Shown piece after piece: positions 49,645-59,538 of a stretch of DNA of 64,000 bases; the first letter of the stretch is position 1; each line of letters opens with the position of its first letter. The position numbers and the translations under genes are program-made. The notes below the pieces were generated by a model, which saw only the letters and a program-made list of their open reading frames with translations, ran no database searches and was not told the DNA's origin. Source of the DNA: Halichondria panicea (lineage: Eukaryota > Porifera > Demospongiae > Suberitida > Halichondriidae); the NCBI RefSeq assembly GCF_963675165.1, contig NC_087382.1, positions 558,001 through 622,000 on the forward strand. Reading direction: 5' to 3'.

Positions 49645-51224
49645 TTTTTTTCATGTCCTTCATGTTATAATTATAAATTAATGATACTTTTCTAGCATAA
49701 TAATTAAAGTTGCAACTGAATTTCAATTGGCAGCTATTAAAGATTACGCAAAAACAATCAATGGCATTAGTTGGTACATAATTAAATTTCCCGAATAGAC
49801 AAGAAACCGACAATAATTATACTAATTATGTGACAGTCTCATAACAAGTTCAGGTCCTTCCTTGCATGGTTGGGGTCTTGTCCGAGGGTAGGGTGGACGC
49901 CTTCTCCCAGAATCCAAAGTCTATCTCCTCTTCCGAGTCAGACAGTAAGAGGTGGGGCTCAAGAACTGAGGGGTTAAAGAGTCACATGGTCATAGTCATA
50001 CTGAGTGGAAGTTTGAGGGCTTAGGAAGTAAGGGGTGAGAAAATTCAAAGCCAATTGACAGACATTTCCCTGTACACACCTAAACTGCATACATTGAAGC
50101 ATACCTTGTATACAAGTGCATGTACACACAGACTAGTAAGCATACTAGGTTCCCATTCTGTGTACTGTACATTCAATAGTACACAGTCGACTCATTGCAC
50201 TGCATAACTACACATTATACACACATACCTTGTTCTTGATGAAGGTTCCTCAGTAGCCCCTGTCCATGGACCCATGTCTTCAGACTGTCCCTCACTGCTT
50301 ATAGGCTGCTCACCAGACTGGAGGTGGGCTGCATGTAAGGGCTGGGTGTCAGGGGAGTTTTTAGTCTCTGATGACAGACCATTTTCCATACTGCTGGGGT
50401 CTGTTAGCGTCTGAGTGGCCAGTTTACGCGAGGCCCCTCTCTTAGCAGCATAGTAGGCCTAAAGGTGTGTGTGTGTGTGTGTGGGGGGGGGGGATCGTAC
50501 ATGATTTTACATGGCACACCTTCAAATACATTACAGGGAAACACACATCATGTGCTGAATATGACACACTATAGCTGACCTTGATTGACTTTAAGGGACT
50601 CTATAAAGTATGACACAAATGCATTTTCCAGCTAATGTACTCCGTACCTCCATTCTCAGTGCCTCTTCTTGTCTCCTCAACTGTAGGAGAGAGGAAACCA
50701 TTGAATGATATGAAAACACCACTCACACCAACACAGTGTAAAGCACAAACCAAACAGACACACTCAACCAGAATAACAGAAGCAGCTCGGAATTGTCACC
50801 ATTGCTTACAAGACTCCATTGCAGTAGGCACTCACTCATCTCATGCTATAATGTACTGTACAACACACTGTACACTAACACAGGCTCAGAATTGTCATCT
50901 TCCTATGCAGTCTAGAGTCACTCATTGAGTTGCCTGCCCTTCTCATACCTATACGACGTTGGCTTCCTCAGTGCTAGCACCCGTAGACTGTACATAGTCC
51001 TGGCTATGTCACTGTGGCCCACAATAGGACTGGACAAAGCTTCCAGACAGTGAAATGTTTGGCCACTTGTTCAATTTCTTGTTTCAACTCCTGTTCTCTC
51101 TCTCTGGTCTACATGTAAAAGTAGACATGTGCATGTTTGCTGATTCAGCAATGTTATTGCATGTGACAAGAAAAAGGGTGTGTCTTGCTGCAAAACTCAA
51201 TCTAATTCTCTTGTACTTGTGTAT
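48850..51224. repeat. segmental duplication, right copy
   Basis: From the first third of the B2 Kelch exon through AP1AR-like copy 6 this is nearly identical to 22340-24743. The first 40 or so codons of the Kelch exon instead resemble other paralogues, placing a breakpoint or conversion border inside the exon. Confidence 0.8.
49839..51045 (-). pseudogene. AP1AR-like gene fragment, copy 6
   Basis: It has the same exons as copy 3: a last exon from 49839, the YYAAKR exon near 50229-50460, LRRQEEALRME near 50647-50679, and the antisense death-domain relic near 50990-51045. The last exon carries the same small insertion as copy 3, so the damage predates the duplication. Confidence 0.4.
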
Positions 51225-51757
51225 CGAGGGGTCCGACACTATGAAAATTTGTGTACGGGATTTTAAAATCTCGAGATTCGGGAGATTTTACAAGATTTTA
51301 CGGATTTCAGAGATTTTGAGATTTCAGAAGATTTTGGAAGATTTCAATGATTTTAGAGATTTCAGAAGATTTTAGAAGATTTCAGAAGATTTCAAAAGAT
51401 TTCAGAAGATTTCAAGGACTGCAGGGGCCCATAACAGCTCTATAAAGTCTATATGCAACACATTGTTCATGTTGTTCCAGGTTTAAACTGTTCTTCTACC
51501 AGCTGTCCTTCTTATTCCAGCTCTTCCAAATTCTCCTGCATGACATGCAGTGGATCTATAGCTAGCTAGCTAGTTATTATGGGTTTCACTATAGCTATAC
51601 TGAGTGAATCTATAATTATAAGTCTATAGCGAGTATAGGTATAATTATAGCTTTATATATAAATTATTATGTACATAATTATTATGAATTTAAAGTATAT
51701 AGGGGGCATTGTGAAATGAAAATGCATTGCATTGTGAATTGTAAATATACATAAAAA

Positions 51758-54700
51758 TTATACTCCTCTACAATTGTTACAGATCCATTTATTGTTTTTC
51801 TTCACTTCGAAAGCATTGACACACTTGAGGTGAAACCAGCCTCCCAGTTTACACCCGCTGCTCTCACACTCAACCATTTTTGAGCCATTATCAGGCAGTC
51901 TACAATAGCAATACAATTGAATCTCCACTATTTCCTTTGTTATCGCTAATCTGGCTGTTCTTTGTGAGTTAGTCGGAAAGGGTGTCATGGTTGCTTGGTC
52001 AATGCATTTCAAGAAATGCTCTCTCATTGCATTTTGTTTGAAATTGCAGTAGCAGGGGTTTAGGCTATGTGCTAAATGCGTAATGAAAGCGATAGCAAAC
52101 AATCCACAGTCTGAAGCGCCTGATTGTTGTGCCACATTTGCTACAGCGACGGAAAGTTGTTGCTCTGAGTCTCTTGTTCCATTTGCTAGAAACTTGGCCA
52201 AAAGTGTTTGAGTGTCCATGCTTATTCCCCTATACAACGAGTCGTATAGACATGCAGTGGGAATCAAATTTGTGGTACTGCACTGAAGTGTAGACAGAGC
52301 TATCCAATGGTTGCTAGAAACGTGCAAAATTTGTAGAGACTCCTGTGAGAGAGGACTGATATATTGCGACTGTTGTAACACAGAGCACCGTAGGCCATGC
52401 AGATGAGTGAATTGCTTTTTTAGCAAGTATTGGGCACAATTTACATGATTGTCGTTCAACCAGGCATTACGGCTTAGCAGAATACTGTGGTCTTGGTGGT
52501 AGAGATGAAAATGATCAATTTTCTTCCAAATAGTTGACTCGGATGAATCACTTGAGTCTGAAATGATAGTAATATCAGAATTTGTGCTTGTGTCAATGGT
52601 TACTGTCGAACTGTTTATAAAACATTCACATTCTTTGGTCAGAACAAATTCTTGAGCCATTGCTAGTTTGTGGTGCTCAGGACTGAATCGAAGCAGAGTG
52701 CTTGGTGCTTGTTGAATTGTGCTGACTGCTTCATCAATACAGGCATTGTTGAGAGTGCAAACATACGTTGTGGTTGGTACGTATGTGTGTGTGATAGCAG
52801 GATTGTCAAACAACTTAAACAATCTGGTTGAACCTTTTTGCACCTCAAACCATGAACACAGCACACCAACGCTTGGTGATATCTCTGCTGTTGACCCCTT
52901 GTATTGCTGAATCTTTTTTTTCTTATGGTTTAGGGCAAACTGCAATATCTTCCCAATAGACCACTTATGCTCACCAGCCATGAACACACAAACATCCCCT
53001 ATGTGCATAACATTGGTAGTTGGCAATTGGCTGTTTGTTACTGGTGACTTTGTTACAATTGTACTGCTTAAAGAGAAAGGTTGGTTGGTCCGTACTCTAA
53101 ACAACCGATCAGAAGACACCCTTTCACCTTCTTGGAACAACCACAATGCAGTTGTCTTTCTGATATATACATCAGGGTGCACTTCTACGAACGGTTTTCG
53201 AGAAAGCAGTGCAGGTTTTTTTCGTGGGGGTTCTGAACACATGTCTGGAAATTCAGGTGCTTGTATTGGTCCGTATGTTGAGATGGTGTTAGAAGTTGAG
53301 GTTTTAGTGAGATGTCTATGAAGGGTATCTAGCTTATCTTTCAAATCTGAAGTTATCAGTTGGTTCTTAGACAAATTTTCTACATCTTCCCTAACATGGC
53401 TGGAGTCGGTATCCAGACACATTTCTTGAATTAAGCTGGATTCAGACCGTTTTTCCAATTCATCATCGGAGCTGTCCTCAGAGTCACCAAAGACGACGTC
53501 AATATCATCAATCACATCTGCCTGATCCTCCCACTGTTTATGTTCAATCAACAGATCTGCCATTCCCAGTTTCTCAATTCTCCCACGTGCCATTATTTTT
53601 ACTCTCTGAACAGCATCGGCAATGTCAGAGTCTGAAAGCTCACATACAGTTTGGGGTGAAGTTACACTCTTCATAGAGGTGTCTCCATCTTTGGCATTGT
53701 GCTTTTTCAGCTGTGGAAAAACTATATCAGTTGTGGACGACTCTGCTTGGATGATGGCCTGAACTTGGAGACGGTGAATGCGTCTCAGCAATCCAAGCAT
53801 GCCAAAATTGATAAAAGTAGAAAATACACTTGACATACTCCGTGCAGATCTAAACAACCCTTCACATGATTGTGATCCAAAACTGCTAGGAAGAAAGTAC
53901 TCCGATTGCTTAAGTGTATCTCTGATTGTTCGAATGATCGTTATCAAAGAATGAGCGTTCAATTCAATGCACATATGTGCATTAAAAGTAATGAAATTGT
54001 CTGTCAGATTGTACAGGGGATGTAATTTAATCCATAGACGCCAATAGCGGAGAAAGAAAGTGACAAACCAAATTTTCTCAACACGTTCAATTGGACTAGT
54101 TAGTTTATTGATGTAGCTGTCCACAACACATTCTAGAAGGTCGATGTAAGTTTTTGTGCCCACAGAATCTGGAATGCTTTCTAACAATGGGGCAGCTCTA
54201 ATCATGTGCATAACAGCATCAAAGTTTTGTTTATCTTTGTGATCTACATCTCTTTCTCTTAGGCCGTGAATATCTTTGCCAACCGTTAATTGTAGAATAC
54301 GAAGGTGATGTGCACCTGCAACAAAACTTCCCATTGGAAGTACAATTGATGGTTTAAGCAACCGGCACTTTAACTTGACTGCTATATGTACAGTGTCTTG
54401 AATCAAGGCTATAGATGTGGGTCGTTTCAAGGAGAACCAAGAATGCCAATTAGACGGAACCTCTGATTTTGGTATGACATTAGATACATGTAGCTTACTC
54501 ACGTTGGTGACATTAAGGCCACTGCACATCCGCATACCAGTCAAAAGACGAGTGTCTCCATCTGAGCTGATTGTTAGCACCGTGATTCCTCGCTGCTGAC
54601 ACTCATCTAAAATGTACTTCCAGCGTAGTACAATTTCTTCCGTTGTGAATTTGTTATCAGTACCAAAACATGACAGACAAAAAGCTGGGACATTACATGT

Positions 54701-55174
54701 ACTCAGAGGTTTGGCCATGTACACATAAGCATACTTAGCAATTGTGGTGGTAGAAAACATTCTCTCAATTGCTTCGAATGAGACAGCTAAAAATGAGTCG
54801 GCTTTAAGCGTGCCATTCTTGCTGGAGGGCAGAACAAAGCCAACACACCGATCAGTCTCACTGTCATATTCCACTCGAGATACAACTCTTGTAGCATCTT
54901 CTCCAAGAGATATTACTTTAGGTGCATTGTGTTTATTAAGGTATGCTTCCAATTCGTCAAAACGAAATTCTCCTTCAGTTATCGGCTTATACTCACTGTA
55001 AACGAGTCGACGCACTGTTCTCAGAGATGGCAAAGCTTGAGACAAATTTTGCTGCAGAAAGTCGTAGGCTAGGGGGCCTGAGTAGATAAACAAGGCTGTT
55101 GCAAATTTCTTTACGATGTCAGCATGCCTGTATCCATGTTTTGAGCTCCTAGCATTCTTTTCAGCATTATACAT
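51758..55174 (-). CDS. transposon protein with DDE-like core, ULP1 (C48) peptidase and PHD finger
   Basis: This is an open frame of 1138 codons. The N-terminal part contains a conserved-looking SGPLAYDFLQQN region, then GEDATRVVSR and ISSDGDTRLL, which could hold two Asp of a DDE/RNase H-like core (speculative). An acidic linker follows. Near residue 900 begins a ULP1/SENP-type cysteine peptidase with NHWIAL (His), LYDSLY (Asp), and QQSGASDCGLFAIAF (Gln and Cys), so the catalytic set is complete. The last 50 residues form a PHD finger (CYCRL...CESSGC...WFHLKC...WICNNC). The true start is probably further upstream, since a frame break near 55185 separates it from 55860-55111. Confidence 0.75.
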   Translation of the reverse strand: MYNAEKNARSSKHGYRHADIVKKFATALFIYSGPLAYDFLQQNLSQALPSLRTVRRLVYSEYKPITEGEFRFDELEAYLNKHNAPKVISLGEDATRVVSRVEYDSETDRCVGFVLPSSKNGTLKADSFLAVSFEAIERMFSTTTIAKYAYVYMAKPLSTCNVPAFCLSCFGTDNKFTTEEIVLRWKYILDECQQRGITVLTISSDGDTRLLTGMRMCSGLNVTNVSKLHVSNVIPKSEVPSNWHSWFSLKRPTSIALIQDTVHIAVKLKCRLLKPSIVLPMGSFVAGAHHLRILQLTVGKDIHGLRERDVDHKDKQNFDAVMHMIRAAPLLESIPDSVGTKTYIDLLECVVDSYINKLTSPIERVEKIWFVTFFLRYWRLWIKLHPLYNLTDNFITFNAHMCIELNAHSLITIIRTIRDTLKQSEYFLPSSFGSQSCEGLFRSARSMSSVFSTFINFGMLGLLRRIHRLQVQAIIQAESSTTDIVFPQLKKHNAKDGDTSMKSVTSPQTVCELSDSDIADAVQRVKIMARGRIEKLGMADLLIEHKQWEDQADVIDDIDVVFGDSEDSSDDELEKRSESSLIQEMCLDTDSSHVREDVENLSKNQLITSDLKDKLDTLHRHLTKTSTSNTISTYGPIQAPEFPDMCSEPPRKKPALLSRKPFVEVHPDVYIRKTTALWLFQEGERVSSDRLFRVRTNQPFSLSSTIVTKSPVTNSQLPTTNVMHIGDVCVFMAGEHKWSIGKILQFALNHKKKKIQQYKGSTAEISPSVGVLCSWFEVQKGSTRLFKLFDNPAITHTYVPTTTYVCTLNNACIDEAVSTIQQAPSTLLRFSPEHHKLAMAQEFVLTKECECFINSSTVTIDTSTNSDITIISDSSDSSESTIWKKIDHFHLYHQDHSILLSRNAWLNDNHVNCAQYLLKKQFTHLHGLRCSVLQQSQYISPLSQESLQILHVSSNHWIALSTLQCSTTNLIPTACLYDSLYRGISMDTQTLLAKFLANGTRDSEQQLSVAVANVAQQSGASDCGLFAIAFITHLAHSLNPCYCNFKQNAMREHFLKCIDQATMTPFPTNSQRTARLAITKEIVEIQLYCYCRLPDNGSKMVECESSGCKLGGWFHLKCVNAFEVKKNNKWICNNCRGV

Positions 55175-56441
55175 GTTATTTGCCGTAGAATTGGACTGTA
55201 CAATTCATAGTTGAAGCCTGAATTACTTTGCTTGAGTAAACTGGTAAGCTTCTCATTTTTCAGGCAAAGAACTTCAACTTCATCCAAAAGAGAGAAAAAG
55301 TCGTCCAATCGAGTCTGATTTGAAGAACTCTGAGCCTTCTCAAGTGCCCTCATTTGTCTGCTTAAACGAGAATTTGAATCCAAAATTGCCCCTCTCTTAC
55401 TTCGTTTCAAGAGAGGGGCCTCAGGAAAAATCTGCTCTGACTCGTTTTGGTTTTGGTCAGCCACTTTCTCAGGATCATTGGGAACAGACTCTTCTAACAA
55501 TAAACCAGTATGGTTATCTCCCGCAATACCCTGAGTGTCCAGTGTAGCATTGGGAACGTTTGGTCCTACATCTGCTGAATCTTCCAATGGCTTGTTAGCC
55601 ACTTCATTCTCACCACTAGCTACGTCTCCGTTATCACCAGTCAAAGGCAGCTGGGAATTCTGTTCAAATGTCTCTCCTCCAGAGGTGTGAGCTGTACTAG
55701 AAGAGAGAGGAGGCGAAAGATAAGAATAGATAGGTCTGGTTCTGGAACCAGGGTGACTATGCAGCATAGCAATTCTTAATGTGTCTAGTCCAGTTAGATA
55801 TAGCAAAGGTTGAGGTGTTAACTGCACTTCGCTGCAGTTGAGTTCTCGAATTGCAAGCATGACACTTCACAGAAGCAGATAAATCATGGCTTTTGCGAAC
55901 ATATGAGACAAATATGGTGAAGTGATCATTCTCTTTCAAGTCCTGAAGCTTTGATTGTTGCTTCCCAATCCACATAGCAATGTTCTTTCTCACTTGTTTT
56001 GTAACACTGGCTATACTTTCTGTGTCTATGTCGCTATCGCTCATCATTGCGGACCGTGTTGATTTTGATTTCATAGATTTGGCCCTTTTTGGTACTTTGG
56101 CTATAAGTTTTGGAGCCTGATCTTGCTTCTTAATAGCCAAAACAAAGTTTGCTATTCTCATTCTATGGCCAGGAGGAAAGACGAAACAACTGCTCAATGC
56201 TGAAGAGGCTTGAATGTACGTGTTACTGTAACCATCCTGATCTGCAAAGTTCTTAGCTATGAATTGTTCAATCTATTATATGGAGTTTCCAGGCTCGTCA
56301 GTAACATCCATTGAGCATATAACCTCAGGAACATCAAAACCAGATGGGAGCATGCAGTTCACCACATAAGTTGGGAGTTTCTCACGCATCAGAGACAAAA
56401 AATCAATTTCTTCCTTTGTCCTGGTCGTCAACTCAGATGCC
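55111..56441 (-). pseudogene. N-terminal part of the ULP1-transposon protein, with stops and frameshift
   Basis: Three frames follow one another. A start at 56441 (MASELTTRTKEE) runs to adjacent TAA TAG near 56280, and the same frame continues to 55757. There a C2HC-like zinc motif (KCHACNS, then HIKNC) precedes a stop. The segment 55860-55111 contains a low-complexity acidic region and a predicted coiled coil (DDFFSLLDEVEVL), and overlaps the long frame. Small introns could explain some breaks, but the double stop suggests decay. Confidence 0.5.
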
Positions 56442-57388
56442 ATGAGATCTATATAATTATTATAATTATACAGTCATAAACACAACGATTAGTTATATAC
56501 ACCACTGCATGTGCAACTTACCACTTAATTCTTGGCAATGCAGACTGTAAACAAAGCTGACGAGTAGTACTCAAGTACGTATATAGTTGAGGTAGTAGCA
56601 GAGACAAGCTTGAATGTGCATATATACTGTACCTGCACTGATGCATGCATACGCACAAATATTTCAATCAATAACAGAATACTTTTTAATAGTTCATCTT
56701 ACCCACTATATTGTGATCAGATGTACGTCTATTAGTAAAGATGTTCCAAAGAGTTGAATGTAGCTCAACTGGTCCGGACTACAGCATGAATATGCAGTCA
56801 GTTCAACAAAGAACACTGCATAATTATAGTTTAACTTACTTATTGTTGTATGGGATCAGACGGAGGAAGAGGATCCAGTGACCTATATAGCTGTGCAACA
56901 GTGAACTCCTGCAATTGTATCAACTATTTTAGCAATAATAATAATTATATGCAAATAAACTTTAAGCATCCTACATTACTTTTAGAGCTAGATGTACACC
57001 AGTCCATACACCATTGCTAGTAAGTCTACTTGACTTACAGTGCAGTTGCAGTAGAGGAAACAGCAATGACAGTAATATACTATTCAGTGGGCTCTCGAGA
57101 CCATTGCAACACTCTGCAGCTGCATGCTGTGACGTAGCAAGATTTACGGAGATGGAAACATAGATTACGGATTTTAGGGAGAGATTTTAAGAGATTTTGC
57201 GAGATTTTAAGATTTTAAGATGATTTTGCGAGATTTTAAGATTTTAAGGAGATTTTGCGAGATTTTAAGATTTTAAGATGATTTTTCGAGATTTTAAGAT
57301 TTTAAGGAGATTTTGCCCACAGGCGTACAAGATTTTAAGGAGTGGCGGACCCCTCGCTTGTGTATCTACACGAACTCCTAGCTAGCTG

Positions 57389-57700
57389 TGATCAGAATGA
57401 AGAGATGCTGTAGTCTCTGGATTATTATCAGTCAGTACAGACATCACTGTGTACTGTAGATATACAGACATTCCATGATTCATACTGTACTCTGACTCAC
57501 AATCAGTGAGTTTCGGTATATAATTATCACACACTAAATAGACTCACAGATGTCCCTGGCAGATGGTCTCCTCGTCATGTCTTCTTGCAAACAACTGTCG
57601 ATACGCTTCCTCCACCTGTGTGTGTGAGGGATCTGGGCAACATGGAATGATGGATCCTTGGCTGATGTGATGGTCTCCAACAGGTGACACGACACTGGAC
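57389..57700. pseudogene. duplicate of the type B remnant with inverted kinase fragment
   Basis: It matches 24775-25085. The untranslated exon ends at 57430 with a changed donor (GTCAGT). The minus-strand kinase end (SFHVAQIPHTH, EDMTRRPSARDIC) is at about 57545-57690. It lies immediately right of the ULP1 element. Confidence 0.6.
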
Positions 57701-59270
57701 AGTATGAGAACATGGAACTGGACAAGGGGGTGTGGCAATGGGGGTGTGCTGCTCTAAACTATAACATTTGTGGACTCTGTCAAGAGCTGCTTTAAGGAAA
57801 AGATGTAGCTCTATGGAATGTGGTACGTGTTTGTTTAGCTAGTGGATCTGATTTTAATCAAGACTTGCACAGTATGCATGTATACGTATGTGCTGTGTCA
57901 GCAGAAACCTTGAAGACCCATACGATAACTTGAATGACCAATTTCCAGTTTAAAAAATGTATTCAGTAACTTTTAGGTTTATAGTGTGTTTAGCTTTAGC
58001 ATCAAAATGACCAAACTAAAGGACTTAACTTAATACTGTTGTAGCTCTTCCTAAAATTGCTTGTATAATTATCGTGTTTGAAATGAAGAAGTCATCACAC
58101 TTTGTGTCTACTACCGTATTACTACTGCAATGTTTTAATTACGAGTTTCAAACACTTGAGAATTTCGTGAGTGCTTATGACATCGCTAAAATAAGATTGC
58201 AAATACCTATACCAGTACTTGTATGATAATAGCACGATCTTTCCTATTGAAAAGTTTCAAATGTTTCCTCAATCGTAAAGGCTTTTAAATTTGAACTCTG
58301 CACCCAGGCACATTGTTACAGTAGCAGTACAGTATCTTAATGTACAGTGTGTATTCTTGTAGTATGGCAATCCAAGGGGTTTAATCAATATCTCCATTCC
58401 TCCAGTCTTATCCCCCCGCCCACACACTCTCCACAGAGTCCCTCCCAGAGTTCATAGTCCACCACACAATGGAAGAGCTGTGTATGCCTTGTTGACTGGT
58501 GCTCCCCCGAGACTCCGCCCCTTCCCCTGCCCAGCCCATCCCTCGGAGGAGACCAGCTGGTGTACAACAAGCACTGGAGCAGGTGGGTGGGGTTTGCAGT
58601 GTAGGAAGATTCCTAAGAACTGCTATATTATGTTACGTAGGTAGAGTACGTACGTTCAAAGTTTGTTAGAGAATCATCTTATTTGAAGCATGTCTGTAGT
58701 TTTTGGTTGGGTCAAAATGATCAGTTTGCACATTTAAAAATTAAAGTTCATTGAAGGACCTTCTATATTGTTTAAAAAATATTCACAATAGCTTCATGTA
58801 ATGGTGAAAAAACTTCAGAGAGGTCAGGGTTCACCCGTTACCCCATTACCTTATTACCGTACGTGCATGTAGGTAGCTATACATGAACTTGAACAAGCTA
58901 TCACAATTATACACAGGTGTCAATATTAGTAAAACATTCCGCTCTCTGTGACTAATTCACAAATTCACAAAATATTCACGATTTTATATATACTATGTCC
59001 GTATTCCACACTACGCTAGTACACTATAATATTAACCGTCACTCCCCATGCATGTACAGGTGCTTTGGTATTGTCCACCACCCCTGCCTGCACAAGATGC
59101 TCTCAGCTACTCTTGTCTGATGTTTTCCGATGTTACATTAAAAAGAAACTATACAAACTAGCTTGAAATAATCAAGTCTTGTGTGTTGCATAGGAGTGCA
59201 TGAATGCGTGGTGACAGTTGTATATTATTATCTTCCCACAATCATCTAAGTTGTGTCATGTTTGTTGTCT
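57700..59270. other. spacer upstream of B3, no supported gene
   Basis: Homologous to 25085-26960 but lacking the 393-bp MITE and carrying small deletions. The open frame at 58385-58570 is the counterpart of 25576-25869 and has no recognisable domain. Confidence 0.45.
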
Positions 59271-59281
59271 TGTAATCTCCG

Positions 59282-59292
59282 GCGCATGCGCA
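59282..59292. promoter_or_regulatory. NRF-1-like palindrome upstream of B3
   Basis: GCGCATGCGCA lies 257 bases before the B3 start codon, followed by AAAGAGGGCATGTCTTGTAG. The spacing is comparable to B1. Confidence 0.4.
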
Positions 59293-59538
59293 GTATACCA
59301 ATGTGCAAGGAAAGAGGGCATGTCTTGTAGTTCATGAGTGTTGTTTGGTTTGTCTGCTGTTCCCTGGCCCTACTAGCTGGTGAAATCAAAGGGAAGATAC
59401 TGTAGCCTCGACATATTTCAGTGAGTGCAGACAGCACTGCATGTGTACTGTATAGGTACTGTACATGATTTACTTTAGAGCTGTGCACACCTATGTACTC
59501 CCTCCTATAAAGCATTCATTCCACACTCTACAGAGAAG

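Larger units (their letters stand above)
51225..57356 (-). mobile_element. 6.1-kb DNA transposon encoding ULP1 peptidase and PHD finger
   Basis: Termini CGAGGGGTCCGMCACT (one mismatch between ends, 51225-51240 and 57341-57356) lie between 9-bp duplications CTTGTGTAT (51216-51224 and 57357-57365). The paralogous site 24744-24752 is empty with a single copy of the 9-mer, which proves the insertion. GATTTT-rich subterminal repeats lie at both ends (51250-51420 and 57150-57335) in the same orientation. A 9-bp duplication fits Mutator-like elements, and plant Kaonashi MULEs and KDZ transposons are known to carry ULP1 domains. The class is not settled. Confidence 0.8.
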
